Assembly (NCBI RefSeq): GCF_963678635.1
Contig: NC_087062.1
Location: 1,920,001-1,984,000, forward strand
DNA: 64,000 bases
Reading direction: 5' to 3'
From: Symsagittifera roscoffensis
Taxonomy: Eukaryota > Xenacoelomorpha > Acoela > Convolutidae
Shown here: piece by piece, positions 33,301-48,300 of the stretch
How positions within the stretch are numbered: position 1 is the first letter of the stretch
How the letters are laid out: each line of letters starts with the position of its first letter
Position numbers and translations under genes: made by a program
Notes under the pieces: model-generated
What the model was told of the DNA's origin: nothing
Databases searched by the model: none
Seen by the model: the letters and a program-made list of their open reading frames with translations, nothing else

Positions 33301-36300
33301 GGTTCTCGTTGTAGGGTCACAAAATCCTTGATCATTTTTACAAGGTAATCGAATTCCTTGATAGATGATTGTGTTATCTGATAGATCTCGTGTGAGTTGT
33401 ATTTTTTCAAGTTGTATTTTCCAATCAAAAAACATTATTTCTTGATATCCTTTATTTTTTGTATCTGCTTTGCAGTTTGAAGGGTTGTTTATTCCAATGT
33501 GTGGTATCCAATGTTTATCGTTTATATCACAAGTTAAGCGTCCGTGTGCGCCATTATATGGGTATTTTTCGTCTAATTTTATGTGTCCTTGATAGCGTTC
33601 AAGTTCTGCTTGATGTACAGAATCGCTGAAGACATGGAAATTTACAATTTCTCTGTCTGAGTGTTTGTTTTTTGTTAGGTTTAATTTGTGTAGTTCGTTT
33701 TTACAATCATCGGGGTTGAGATGTAAAAATCTTTCTATATTACTTTGGTAAAATGATTCGTGATCAAGTCTGTTTTTATTTCCGTTAGAAACTTGTGAGC
33801 AATGTACTTTCTTTTTCGGAAAATGTTGCTGTAAATTTATATCCTGTGACTGTCCTTGCTCGGGCTTTTGAATATAACGTTGCTATTACGTTTGTAGTTT
33901 CTATAGCTTGTGGTTCTGTTTCGCATTGTGTGACTTGATTTATTGCATATTTGTGTAATGTTTTTTGTTCGTTTTCTTCACAATCATAGTGTGTTACTAA
34001 TAAATCTTGAGGTCCTGTGCGAGGAGATGGATTTGTGTTTTGGTCGGAAATTATAAGAAAAAAGATGTGTTGAAAAGTTAATATCTTTAAAATATACATG
34101 TGTATGATAGTCCAGAATATGGGTTATAAAATGTTATATATCCGATTGTATTTTGTATATCTATCGTATTTATATATTACTTCCGTTGTTATAAATGGTG
34201 GTGGTAATGTTTGAGCTGTTATATTTGGGGGGCTTAATGGATAGGGATGTTGTACAATATTGTTAAGTTTAACTGTTATTTCGAACTTTAGTTGTAGACT
34301 GTTTTGATGTAATATTTGAACGTTGTGTTCTCGGATATCTTCGTGGATGTCTTGTCTATGTTGTAATCTGTTAAGTGCCCAACTGTGTAGTCGGTGGCTT
34401 TCGTTATGTTGTCCGAATAATGGAGGAGCTGCTACAAATGTGTTCCAATCTAATCTTAGATGTATATTTGTAGATTGTTCACTGTATCGAGTATCAATAT
34501 CGTGTGAAATGTTTAATGGAAAAAATGATGGTGAAATTTGACTTATTGATGGTGTCGAGGGAAGTGATAAGGTTTCCGGTAGGGATGATGATGTTGTATC
34601 TGATGAACTATTGGGTCGTTTATTGGGTCGTTTACTAAGTTTGGTTCTGCTTGTGGGTAGGATTGTGTTGTCCAATAGGGTAATCGTTCGTTTGAATTAG
34701 GTGGGTTAAAAAGATTTTCAGGTATTTGTGCTGATGTTGGTGTTGATCCTAAATTTTCTGATGTAATGTTAGGTGTACTTTGTTGTGGAGTTAGCGTTGG
34801 GGTATCTGAATTTAGTGTTTTTGCGTCTTTGTGACTTTTGTCTTGTTTTTGAAATTGTGTACGTTGATTTTCGTTAGTTTCGTTTTTTTCTGGGTCTATT
34901 CGTGTGTTATTTTGAATAACTTTTAAACCGGTAAAAGAACATAATTGGGTTAATTCGCGTAAGGCGTATTCTTTCGGATAATAGGGTAATAAATTGTTTC
35001 TGTGTTGAACAATTTCCTTTTTTGTGGTGTCTATGAGTTTATATGTTACTTCAGTGGGTTTTGCAGTTATTTGGTAGGGTCCTTTTCGAAGTGGTTGTAA
35101 TTTTTTAGATATTCCTTTTTGTGTTTGGAAATTTGGTATCAAAACAAATGTTCCAATTTTTAAATCGGTACCTGGCGTAAAACGTAAATTTATTTGGTTA
35201 TTGATGTTTTGCCGTTATAACAATTTCTTTGTTACTTTTTGGTAGATTTCATTATGCTTTTTGTCTCTGTTTAAAGTCCATTCGGTGTGTGTACCGAAGG
35301 CTAGTTTGTGAATTTTTGGGTGATGAAAATGATCTTCATCATGTGTGTGTAATGGTAGGTTATAGCATATTGAATCTTTATTTGGTTTGCAATGTCGTTG
35401 TGCATTTTTGTGTGCATTTGCGGTGAACATAATTGGTTTTCTTGGTTTTTGGTTAAAAAACCATTTCATATGGTGACATTCCTAAAGTTGTCTTATTTGT
35501 GAATTGTATGATAATGGGAATAGTTTTGCATCTGTTGGCCATTCTGTGTATCGTGTGTCATTTCCATTTATGATACATCTAAGGTATTCTTGTAATGAAC
35601 GGTTCATATCTTCGACTAATCCATTTGTCCAAGGTCCATGAGATGTGCGTGGCTTATGTTTGATATTGTATAGGTGACATAATGTGATGATTTCATTGTT
35701 AATGAATTCTGTACCGTTGTCTGTTACTAAAATTTCTGGTAGTCCAAATTTTGCTATCCAGTTTTCGTAGAGTGTGGTGTAAGCGTAATAAGCGTTACAA
35801 TGTGGTACTGGGTTGAGTGCTACATAGTGCGTAAATGCATCAACAATGACCATAATGTAGGAGTTTCCTTCTGAGGATGGGCAAATTGGTCCTTTTGTGT
35901 CGAATGATATTCTGTGATTGAAGTATAAACTTTGTACTTTAAAATCTTGTTTTTGTGCTATTTGATTTTTATTTGGATAAGGTTTGTTCAATTGACATAT
36001 TATACAATCATTGCATAATACTTTTATCCAAATTGGGGCGTTTGGAAAATAAAAATTTTGTGTAAAATTTGAATATGTCTTCTCTGATCCGGAGTGTCCT
36101 TTTGTATTTTGTGTATGGGAAATGTTAAATGCTATTAAAATCATACTTAAAGGAAGACAAGGAACTTTAGAATCATCTAATTGATATTCTAAAAGATCTG
36201 TATTTTCGTTCATCGTTGTGTTATTAAATTTTCGAAAATATCGGAGAAGTGTTTTATTTCCTAAAATTGTGGTATCAGCTTTTGCTGTTTTTGTTTTTAT

Positions 36301-39300
36301 ATTTGTGCCATGATTTGAGTTGTCGAATTACTGGGTCTAAATTTTGATATCGTTTTAAAAGTTCAAGTGTGATTTTCTCTGTTGGTAGGAAAAAATATTA
36401 TCAATTTCTAGTTTTGATAGGGAAATTGTGTCAAGTGGATCATGAAGGTTAAAAACTTGATTTATCGTATATTTTGAATCTATTTTATGTGGTCCTGATA
36501 AATTTATTTTATCGGTTAAATTTTCCTTTTCAATTAGTGGAAAAAGATCTTTTTTCTGCAATTGTTGTTTGACTTTCTTTTGTTGAGTGTTATTTTTTAT
36601 CCATTGGGAGTGTGGAATTGGTTTAAACGTTGATGTACCTAATAAATCAACTTCATAGTGATTATTTTGGCAATCTAGATAGAGTGGGAAAAGTTGTAAC
36701 TCATTTATTTGTGATTGACCAATATCAGTTTTTACTGCATATTTACATTCTAATCGGGGTGATGTTTCGTCTTTTGCGAGATAAAATTTAATATTTTTTG
36801 GTATTTCGACTGTAGTTTTTCGTGTAAGTAGTTCTGGTGGTGTATTTCTACTTAATGTGTCTGGTAATGCAAAGTTTTTTCCCGCTGTCCAAACTATGTC
36901 TAAATTTGGGAATTTCATTAGAATTAATTACAATCTTTAAACTCTATGATTTGGATTTGACTTTTGTGTAAAAAAAATATAATTGGTTTATGATCTGTGA
37001 ATAAAACTGTTGGATGTTTTGATCCAAGTATCGGAAATTCGTATTCTGTAAGTGTGTAAATTATAGCTGTACACTCTCTCATTAGAGTGGAGAGTCGTAA
37101 TTCGGCTTGTGTAAAGAGTCGTGAACTTGCTGATAATAGGTTCAATTATTTTTTTTTCCACTATGTGATTGTAGTAATGATGCGCCGATGCCAAAATTTG
37201 AAGCATCGCACATTGCGTAAAATGGTTGATTTGGGTCTGGAATTGTGTTTGATATTTGTTCTGTTAAGAGTTTTTTAATTTCTTCAAATCGTGTTTGATG
37301 TTCTGTGTTCCATTCAAAATTATTTTGTTGTCTAAGGATGTTATAAAATGGTCGTAGATATAATTGCAAAACCAACACACAGACAAAGAACATTTACTAG
37401 AAGTTTTTCGCAGAACACAATTATAATTATGTAAATCCATCGAAAACAGCTCATCCTCCCCGTATACAAAAGCAAAATCATTTATTTTCACAAAAGTTGA
37501 ATTTTCCAATGACATCAACAAAATCAGTAAACTTTCATGACTATCCACATCCCTCTCAATATCACAGTGAAAATTATCCATTTTTCCAACAAAATAGGAA
37601 TAAACAACAAACACCATATCACACATCAAACTATTTATCATCAGATGATGACGATTATTATCAACCAGATATTTTTGCACCATACACAAAAGAATATCGT
37701 ACACAAAAACCTCGACAAAATCAAGTTTCTGGAAATTTAAAATAGCACCCACAAAATTTAGCTAATATACAAAGCTATCAACCGATGAACGTACAAAATC
37801 AACCAAGCACACAATCCTATCAACCAGTACAATCACAAAACCCAGCCATTATGCATTCTTATCAACCAACACAAATGCGAAATGAAAAATCATTACCATA
37901 TTATTTAAAACAACACGAAATAACACAAAATCAACTTACAAATTTTTCACAAAAGCCAAATGCCGCAGCAGAATTACTAAAAATGACAATGAACCCATAC
38001 CTAATGGGTGGATCATCAATAAAATCAAATAAACCAATGATGGTACTTACAGGTACAGACCCTGAATACTCCGATGAAGATTATTTAAATGCAGTCACAG
38101 CAAATCTAATTTTAAATATAGGACCTGAACCAATTAACACGCCACTTCACCAAAATTGGATACATAGACGCACAGCGTTAATACAAACAACACTTGATGG
38201 CGCAGCTCAGTAATGGTTTTTAGTTTTACCTATAGATATAAAAACAGATTCACATAAAAATTTTCAAAAATGTTTGACTCTGAAAGAAACAAACAACATC
38301 AAAGAGTTTTATGTAACGAAATTCGTAGACTACCAAACGAAACAATTCAACAATTTGCAGTTCGAAGTGAAACACTAGTACGAAAAGCATATTCACTTAA
38401 CACCCATGATTAAAAAAACACGAAAAGAACAGAAATTTTAATGATGACTCTAACACCCCAATTAAGGAAAAAAGCTATTCAAAAGAGAGCATCACATCCC
38501 TCCTCAAATCGAGAACCAGATTTAGATTTCAGAAAACTAGTTGATAAACTAGAACCAGCAGAAATCACAATGAAATTCGAAGAAACATAAAATCTTAAAC
38601 TACAATACGTCAATAGAATCGAAACAAATACTACACATATAAACAACATACAAGATTCAGATGTAGATATAACTAAAAAAAATCACTGAACTTTTAAACA
38701 TATATGAGAAAAACTCAAAGTTCAAAGGTAAACCATCTTTTAAAAAATGGTGTAATTATTGCCGAAGATACGGACATAGTATTGCCAAATGTAGACAAAA
38801 ACAACAAGATAACCAAAACAAACCACAAAAATACAAAGAACGAAATAAAACATTCTATCAATATATGAAAAAATAATTTGAAAAAAAATATAAATAGTAA
38901 CAACAGCTCTGGTAAACCACTTCCAAATAATTCAAATTACTCAAGAAACCAATCACCCTATAATTCTACTTATATAGGTCGATCACCAGAACAAAGAAAT
39001 TCACGAAATTTCTCACAAAATAGATATAGTCGATCAATTAGCCAAAATAATCAGTATAGAAATAACTATTCACGATCAAATTCAAACAAAACAGAATTTT
39101 TTTGAAACCAGTTTCCATTCAAACTCTAGGAATAGACATCATTCAAACGATAGATCACGAAACTCATCATACAATAGAAACAGAAACTATTCAAACAATA
39201 GAAATAGAAGCTATTCCAATAATCGAAATCAACGTTACCAAAACAAGAGATCAAGAAACAATTCATACAACAGATCCAATCATCAACGAACAAATAACAA

Positions 39301-42300
39301 TAACTATCGCAATAGATCACGAAATAATTCACAAAATAGGAATCCAAACTAAAACAATCAGCTCCGATTCCCAAAGCAGATATAGAAGCAATACACCGAA
39401 ACATCAAAGACAAATTAATCAAGTACAAACAATTGAAGAAACAAACTCAGACCCCCTGGTATCGATGATACAGAAAGTACAGAATTACAATTAAATCACA
39501 TCACAACAGCGAAAGTGATACGAATAATACTATCTCGGTTAATATGATCACAGCTGAAAATGATTACGAACCTATCATATCTGAACAACCTTTCACTTCA
39601 CACATTTACGAAAATCAATTGGAACTTCTCCACAATTACTACACTACACCTAATAGTAATATTGTACCAGTTGACCAAGAAGTAAATAGAATTAACAATG
39701 TAATTAAACCCGAAAAAGGCGGAGTACAAATCTCAAATATAAACCACATATATCTAAAAATACAAAAAGAACAGCCAAGAGAAAAAATGGGACAATTCCA
39801 TTTCTCTTAGAAAGTCCAAAAAGTAAAGTATTTCAACCACCAGATCTTGAAATAGATTTTTTAATAGACTCAGGAGCAGAATCAAATATAATTAATATTC
39901 CTACTTGGAATGAAATTAAAACATTACATCCAACCCTAGTACCTATTAAGACAGCCAGCAAATTAGCAACAGCACAAGGCTCATTATTAATAAATTATGG
40001 GAAAATCCAACTTTTCCTATGTCCCACGAGAACAATGGAACAAAACAAAATCTTTAAAAAACCATTTAAACAAACATTCCACATAACAGATAAAAAACAC
40101 AATATCATTGGCATACCATTTATAGTTAAGTATATTCCCACAATAAATATTTCAAATAGTAAACTTCATATAAAAGACAAGTACACAAGGATAAAAAAAA
40201 ACATCCTTAAGATTTTTTCGAAGATTAAACAAACAACCACCATTTTTTTCTGAATTCTATCCTATATACAATCAGCAACGAAATTATCTGAAACCACTAT
40301 CGAGAAATGTATATAACTTTTCAATCAAACAAGTTCACCACTATCATAAAAATCAAAACAAACAACAACTTTTTATGTCAGACCTCGAATTCAAACCTAT
40401 CCATAAATTTTTCCGAATAACAATTTCATTCATAAAATATATGAAAAACTCAAACTCGAACATTATTTCATTGCACGTATATAACAATTCACCATACCAG
40501 ATAACATTACCTGTAGGACTCGTAGGATACTGTGAAACAAATGCTACAACTTTACCCACAAACGAAGTAGCATATCGAGTCAATAATATATTACAGTTCT
40601 AGATATATGTCAATCAACAGTTCTTGATGAAGAATTATCAATAAACAACATAATAAGCAATGAAAAAAGAAACACAGATTATTTCACAAAAACAACATAT
40701 TTTAAACCAAAGTTCAAAATATCGCATTATACAGAAGAACAGCAAAAATTTCGAACAATGTTTACTTTTCAACATTCTCAAATAACACAAAACGAATTCG
40801 ACAAATAAGCCAAACTGTTATTAAAATATCCAACAGTTTATGCAACATCAAAATTCGATGTCGGAAAAATTAGTTCACCACTACATTTAATTTTAAAACC
40901 TGACGCAATTTTCAAAAAACAAAGAGCAAGCAAAGTACCAATACACTTACAAGATAAAGTAAATAGACTACTTGACATTTTAGAACAATATGAAATTACA
41001 TCTCCAGTAAATAAAGAAGTTATCAACCTTTATCAACCCAGTTATCATCCTAGCTAAAGGAGAATCAGTAAAAATTGTTCTAGACGCTAGATATCTTAAT
41101 TCCCTAATTGACGAATCTAAATGTAATTGTCCCATAGAACCAATTCAGGTAATTTTAACAAAAATAAATGGTAAATATTTCACAACCGCAGAATAGTGCA
41201 TATAATCAAATGCCATTAGACGAACAGTCACGACGATTAACACAATTCGTTATTGGAAATCAACAATATGAATTCAACAGATTATTCTCTGGAATATCCA
41301 TAGGACCAGCAGCTTTTTCAGCTTTTATGAGTAAAATCTTTAGACCACTTATACTCAAGAAAAATGCAACACAAACTTAGACGATGTTTTCGTGCAATCA
41401 CAAACTAAAGATGAAATGTTTACAGTTTTAGAACAATATCATAAAATCCTTCAGAACGAAAATCTGAAAGCAGCCCCAGACAAATCACATTTTTTTAAAC
41501 ACGAGTTAAATTTTTAGGACATAATATCAAACGAAACACTATTACTCCATTAAAATCACGCATTGACGCAATTCAAAAACTTCAACCACCAACAAATAAA
41601 AAGAAAATTCAAGAATTCCTCGAAACGTTAAATTTCTTAAGTAAATACGTTTACAAAATGCAATTATACTTAAGACCCTTTTATAACATCCTCAGACAAC
41701 AGAATAATTTTGAATGGACCACTGAAAATCAAACACGATTTGAAGAAATTAAAAAACTCTTAACAGAACAAATATCAAACACAATTCCAGATCCAAATCA
41801 ACCATTTTACGCAATGTGCGATGCTTCAAATTTTGGCATCGGCGCAGCATTACTACAATCACATAGTGGAACAAACAAAATGAACCTAATATCAGCAAAT
41901 TCACGACTCTTTACACAAGCCGAATTACGACTCTCCACTCTAATGAGAAAGTGTACAGCTATAATTTACACACTTACAGAATACGAATTTCTGATACTTG
42001 GATCAAAACATCCAACAGTCTTATTCACATATCATAAACCAATTATATTTCTTTTTACACAAAAGTCAAATCCAAATCATAGAGTTTATAGATTTCAATT
42101 AATTCTAAAGAAATTCCCAAATTTAGACATAGTTTGGACAGCAGGAAAAAACCTTGCATTACCAGACACATTAAGAAGAAATACACCACCAGATTATAAT
42201 TTTGGAACACTATCATCAAATACTCAAAAATGAAAATATGAAAGCAGCCCCAGATAAATCACAATTTTTTGTAATACGAGTAAATTTTCCTGGACATATT

Positions 42301-45300
42301 ATTAAAAAAAACACTATAACTCCATTAAAATCACGCATAGACGCAATTCAAAAGCTTCAACCACCTACAATTAAAAAAATCCAAGAAATCCTTGGAATGT
42401 TAAATTTTCTCAGTAAATATGTATTAAAATGTGTATTAAAATATGGACCTTTCTATAACATCCTTAGACAGCAAAACAACTTTGAATGGACTCCAGAACA
42501 TCAAACACGATTTGACGAAATTAAAAAATTGCTAACAGAACAAATATCAAAAACAATCCCAAATCCAAATCAACCATTCTATGTCATGTGCGATGCTTCG
42601 AATTTCGGCATCGGCGCAGCATTACTACAATCACAAAGTGGAACAAATAAAATGAATCTAATATCAACAAATTCTCGTTTATTTACTCAAGCCGAATTAC
42701 GACTCTCTACTCTCATTAGAAAATGCACAGCTATAAAATACACACTTACAGAATATGAATTTCTGATACTTGGATCAAAACATCCAACAGTTCGTTTTAC
42801 GGATCAAAAACCGATTATAATTCTTTTTACACAAAAATCGAATCCAAACCATCGAGTTTACAGATTTCAATTAATTTTAATGAAATTCCCAAACTTACAT
42901 ATAGTTTGGACAGCAGGAAAAAATATTGCATTACCAGATACACTAAGTAGGAATAAACCACCTGAATTACTCACACGAAAAACTACAGCTAAAATACCAT
43001 AAAATATTAAATTTTATCTTGCAAAAAACGAAACATCACCACAACAAGAATGTAAATATGCAGTAAAAACAGATATAGATCAATCACAGATAAACAATTT
43101 ACAACATTCTCCATTTTATTTAGATTGTCCAAACAATCACTACGATGTCGATTTATTAGGTACATCCACATTTAAACCAATCCCATATTCACATTGGATA
43201 AAAAACAATACTCAACAAAAGACAATAAAGCAACAGCAACACAAAAAAGATCCTTTCCCATTAATAGAAAAAGAAAATTTAAATGACATTATAAATTTAT
43301 CAGGACCAACGACAACTGATTTAAAATACACAGTAAATCAAGTTTTTAACCTTCATGACCCACTTAACACATTCCCCTATCAAAAATAGAAATCGAAAAT
43401 AATTTTTTTACCACCAACAGAAAAAGTTACACTATAATTGATACAAAAATACCAACATTTTGACCCTATTATTAGACAAATTAAATCATGGCATAAAAAT
43501 AAAACAAAGCCAGCAAAAGCTGATACAACGATATTAGGAAACAAAACACTCCATCGATACTTTAGAAAATTCAATAAAACTACTATAAATGAAAATACAG
43601 ATCTTTTAGAACATAATACATCCGATTCTAAAGTACCCTGTCTCCCCCTCAGCATGATTTTGATAGAATTCAACATACCACACACACAAAATACAAAAAG
43701 ACACTCAGGATCAGAAATGACATATTCGAATTTTACACAAAATTTTTACTTCCCAAATGCCAATTTAGATTAAAGTTTTATGCAACGATTGCATATTATG
43801 TGAATTAAATAAACCTTACCCAAACCAAAAACAAATAGCACAAAACAAGTCTTTAAAGGACAAAGTCTATATTTCAATCATAGAATTTCAGTTGACACAA
43901 AAGGACCAATTTCACCATCCTCCGAAGAAAATTCTTAGATTATGGTCATTGTTGATGCATTTACACACTACGTAGCACTCAACCCAGTACCACATTGTAA
44001 TGCTTATTACGCATACACAACACTCTACGAACATTGGATAGCTAAATTCGGATTACCCGAAATACTAGTTACAGATAATGGCACAGAATTTATAAACAAT
44101 GAATTCATCACATTATGCCACCTGTATAACATCAAATATAAACCACGTACATCTCATGCACCATGGACAAATGGATTAGTTGAAGGTAAGAACCGATCAC
44201 TACAAGAATATCTTCGATGTATCATAAATGGAAATGATACACTGAATGGTCAGATGTAAAATTATTTCCCTTATCTAATAATTCACAAATCAAAAGCCAC
44301 GAAAACCAATTTTGTTCACAGCAAATGCCCATAAAAATACACAAGGATATTGTCAACCGAGCAAAGATTCAATTTGTTATAATCTACCATTACATATTCA
44401 TGATGAAGACCACTTTCATCATCCACAAATTTTAAAATTAGCTTCCGGTAAAGATACCGAATGGATTTTAAATAGAAATAAAAAACATAATAAAATATAC
44501 CAAAAAGTAACAAAGAAATTGTTACAAAGGCAAAGTATAAACAACCAAAATAATTCACGCTTCATGCCAGCTACCGATTTAAAAATTGGAACATTTGTTT
44601 TAATACCCAATTTTAATACACAAAAAGGAATATCCAAAAAACTACAACCAATTCGAAAAGGATCATATCAAATAATTGATAAACCTACTGAAGTAACGTA
44701 CAAACTTACTGACTCCAGCAAGAAAGAAATCATTCAAAACCGTAACAACTTTTTACCTTATTATCCAAAAATAACTCAAAAAGAAAGAAAAAATCGAAAA
44801 CTAACAGAAACAATTTTATCACAGGATCAACAACAAAAATCCGATTATAGAGAATCATCACGTATTAGAAATCAACCACGAAAAAACTATAAGACATTCA
44901 TTCCACAGTCTAAAATATTAAAGAAAGTTGAATTTCAGAAACAACTTTAATTTAGATTACCGTAAACATTCTTTTTAAATCACTTAAAATTTCACATTTC
45001 AGTAAAAACCTGCTGAAAATAACCTCGATCAGTTTTAGTTTAAATTCAGCCAATAGAAATTGTTCAAATTGCCACCTTTATATCTCTAACACAAACTTTT
45101 TTAGCCGATAAATTATAATCTCCAGGCATATCTATAACAATAACTTTCCAACCTCAAGGTCAAAATAAACAACTTACAAACTTGACAACTAAAATAAACA
45201 CTACTTAAATATTACAACCCTACTCTATCAGATTATGCAACAATCAACAATATTTTCCTAACTCAGACCTCAAAAGCCCCTCAATCAAAAATGGCAAATT

Positions 45301-48300
45301 AGTCTAAAGTAAAAAAGACCCATGATCATTTGGCCTAAAGTACAAATATTTCAAAGATACCCCCACTTACCCAACAAATAAAAACAAAACTATGAAGACA
45401 TAAAAATACACCCTCAAAAATTTTGAACAAAACTCAACCCACTTGTCAAAAAATCAATAAATAATCCGACTTTACTTGAATTTCGCCTCAAAACTTTAAA
45501 AAATATTCGACGAAACAAATCATTTCTTAAATGCTTCTCTCCATAACAGTTGATGATATAAAACAAAAACTTCTTAACCTCTCCACAAAACTTTTCACTG
45601 TATTTAAATTTTTACTATTCTTTTTCATTGAAACTTTTGAATCTCTAATAATCCTTTCTAGAATTTTTTGCAATCTTTTTTAAATTTTCTACTCCCTGTT
45701 TGAAATATATCTCCAACTGTCCCAAATCCTTGACCAAATCTACAGGAACGAAAATATAAAAATCTATTTAAATGATACGAACCATTTTTAGTCTAAAGAA
45801 AAATTTCTTTAATTCAAAAATTTTCTCACATTTTAATATCCCTAATCATGACAATATGCATATGTATAAAAAAGACAAAAGTCAAATTTGTCTTAGCAAC
45901 TATTCTTTTAATATTTTTTATTAAAGAAAATTTTATTAAACATAAACTTTCCCAATAAAAATTAAACGCTCAAAAATTTTTTCAAATTTGCTAATCAACT
46001 ACCGCCACACCAGCCCCCACCAACAACATCCCAGGAAAGTCCAATAAAACCTACAACTACCAACAATCCCCCAGCATCAACACGAATTTCTTTTCAGACA
46101 ACCCATACAGTTTTGAAGAACGACACGCACAATTATCTGAACCCTTAGAACCAGCTAATCGCCAAGCACTTTTAAGTGAACCAATATACAACTTATACCC
46201 CACCTTGCAACAAGATCTTAATCGAGTAAGACACATATGGCAAAATCAAAACACACAAATCATACAACCACGAAGAAACAGAAATTTTCAAACCCCCAGA
46301 GTTCATTTTATTATACCCCAATCACCGACACGAACTACCTCAGAACTTTCAAGCAGTACATTACCAGAAACTCCCGCCCTTCTTTCACAACAAAGCATCT
46401 CAAATATCCCATCAGATTATTTAGGTTCAACTCCAACATCAGAACAAATTCGAGAAAATCCTTTTAACCCTCCAGATACCACCGAACGACCACCATATTG
46501 GTCAACACACTCATATACTCAAGGTGAACCAAAGTTAGTGAATGAACCAATAGATATCTCTTCTGATACAACATTATCATCCCTACCAGAAACACTTTCA
46601 CTTTCATCAACACCATCCTTAAGTCAAATTTCACTAACACTTTTCCCTCTCAATTTCCCCACAAATCTTGAAGCCAGATACCAAGAACAATCATCAACAA
46701 AAACCTCCCTAAAGTAGCCGACTCCACAATTGGACACTAAATAGATTACAGTATAGACAAGATATCCACAAAGATATTCAAGAACACAACATTCAAATAC
46801 TCCAACAAAATAGTCTGCAATTAAAATTTGAGACTTAATAATATTGTTCAACACCCTTTTCCCCTAAGTCCGCCAAATATAACAGCTCAATCACTACCTC
46901 CCCCATTTATAACAACTGAAGTTATATATAAATACGATAGATAAACCAAAAACACAATTGGATATATTACCTTTTATAGCCCGTACTCAGGATTATTATA
47001 AACGTGTATATTTTAAAAGTATTCAGATTTCAACACCTACTTTTTCTAATTTTTTCCGAACAAAATACAAATCCATCTCCTCGCACAGGACCTCAAGATT
47101 TGTTAGTAACGCACTATGATTGTAAAGAAAACGAACAAAAAACGCTACGCAAATATGCTATAAATCAAGTCACACAATGTGAATCCGAACCACAAGCTGA
47201 AGAAACAACAAATATAGTAGCCACACTATACTCAAAAGCCCGATCAACAACATAAACACGGTACAAATTTACAGCAACATTTTCCGAAAAGAAAGTACAT
47301 TGCTCACAAGTCTCAAACGGAAATAAAAACCGAGTAGACCACGAATCTTTCTATCAGAGTAATATAGAAAGATTGCTACATCTTAGCTCTCAAGACTGTA
47401 AGAATGAACTTAGTCGATTAAAGTTAACACAAAACGTAGGAACAAATAGAAAACTTGTAAATTTTCAAGTTTTCCCAGACTTAGCACATCAAGCAGAACT
47501 TGAAAAACACCAGGGTCACATAAGACTAGACACAAATTTCCCCTTTCATGGAACACACGGAAGATTAACATACGATTTACATGTCAAAACACTGGATACC
47601 ACATATCGGTATAAGCAATCCTTCAATTTGCAAAGCAGATACAAAAAATAAAGGATATCAAGAAATTATGTTTTTTGACTGGAAAATACAACTTGAAAAA
47701 GTACAACAACTTACACGAGATTTAAAAGACGACACAATTCTTTACCAAGGCATTTGACTCTCTTGCAAAAATGACCAAGGATATTGCGATCCTACAACAC
47801 GGACCCAAACAACCATTGTATGGTTTCCTGAAGAAACCTGCACAGTTTTTCAAGTAGCAAGGATACACGCTAGAATGATTAAATTTCGCCACAAATGTTT
47901 TATTGAATCAATCCCATTTGAAGAAGTCAATCCCAATCAAATTAGAAGTAATAGAACAAAATTAAGAACCTCCACAATATAGAAAATAAACTAACACGAT
48001 TTCAAATATACCCAGAAACAGAACTTGCATGTAAATATAAAAAACCAATTTACAAAACACAATATTCAGAAATTCTTGTCGAATACGAACATGGTTTCGA
48101 CATGAATGCAGGACATCTAATTGTAGACCATAAGGCCACATCTCATTCACTTACCGACGGAAACCCTTATGTTTCAGTAAAACTTCAGAAAAACATAGGA
48201 CGAATAGGTGGAAAATTAAAACCACAAGACGCAGATAGTACACGGTTACAAGGAATATCACTTATGAACCGCACAAATTTTGGCGCAATTCATTATGATA

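Larger units (their letters stand above)
27560..37371 (-). mobile_element. Ty3-type retrotransposon A, 5'-truncated
   Basis: Sense strand is minus. It runs from a truncated RNase H (37.37 kb) through integrase, a linker, an envelope-like gene and a long downstream region to a terminal block ending TAACTCA at 27560. It lacks gag, protease and RT. The same genes in the same order occur inverted in element B, with clear protein-level similarity. Integrase is intact across 244 codons, while other genes carry one to a few lesions. It lies wholly inside GRDP intron 2, in the gene's own orientation. Confidence 0.88.

Noticed and set aside
37264-37752. 162-codon minus-strand frame crossing the A/B junction
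   Set aside because: It is the antisense of gag in element B joined by chance to RNase H sequence of A.
39102-39494. 130-codon Ile/Thr-rich plus-strand frame and its 100-codon antisense partner
   Set aside because: Both are shadows of the Arg/Asn/Ser-rich nucleocapsid frame; Thr/Ile repeats follow from reading the repeated codons one base off.
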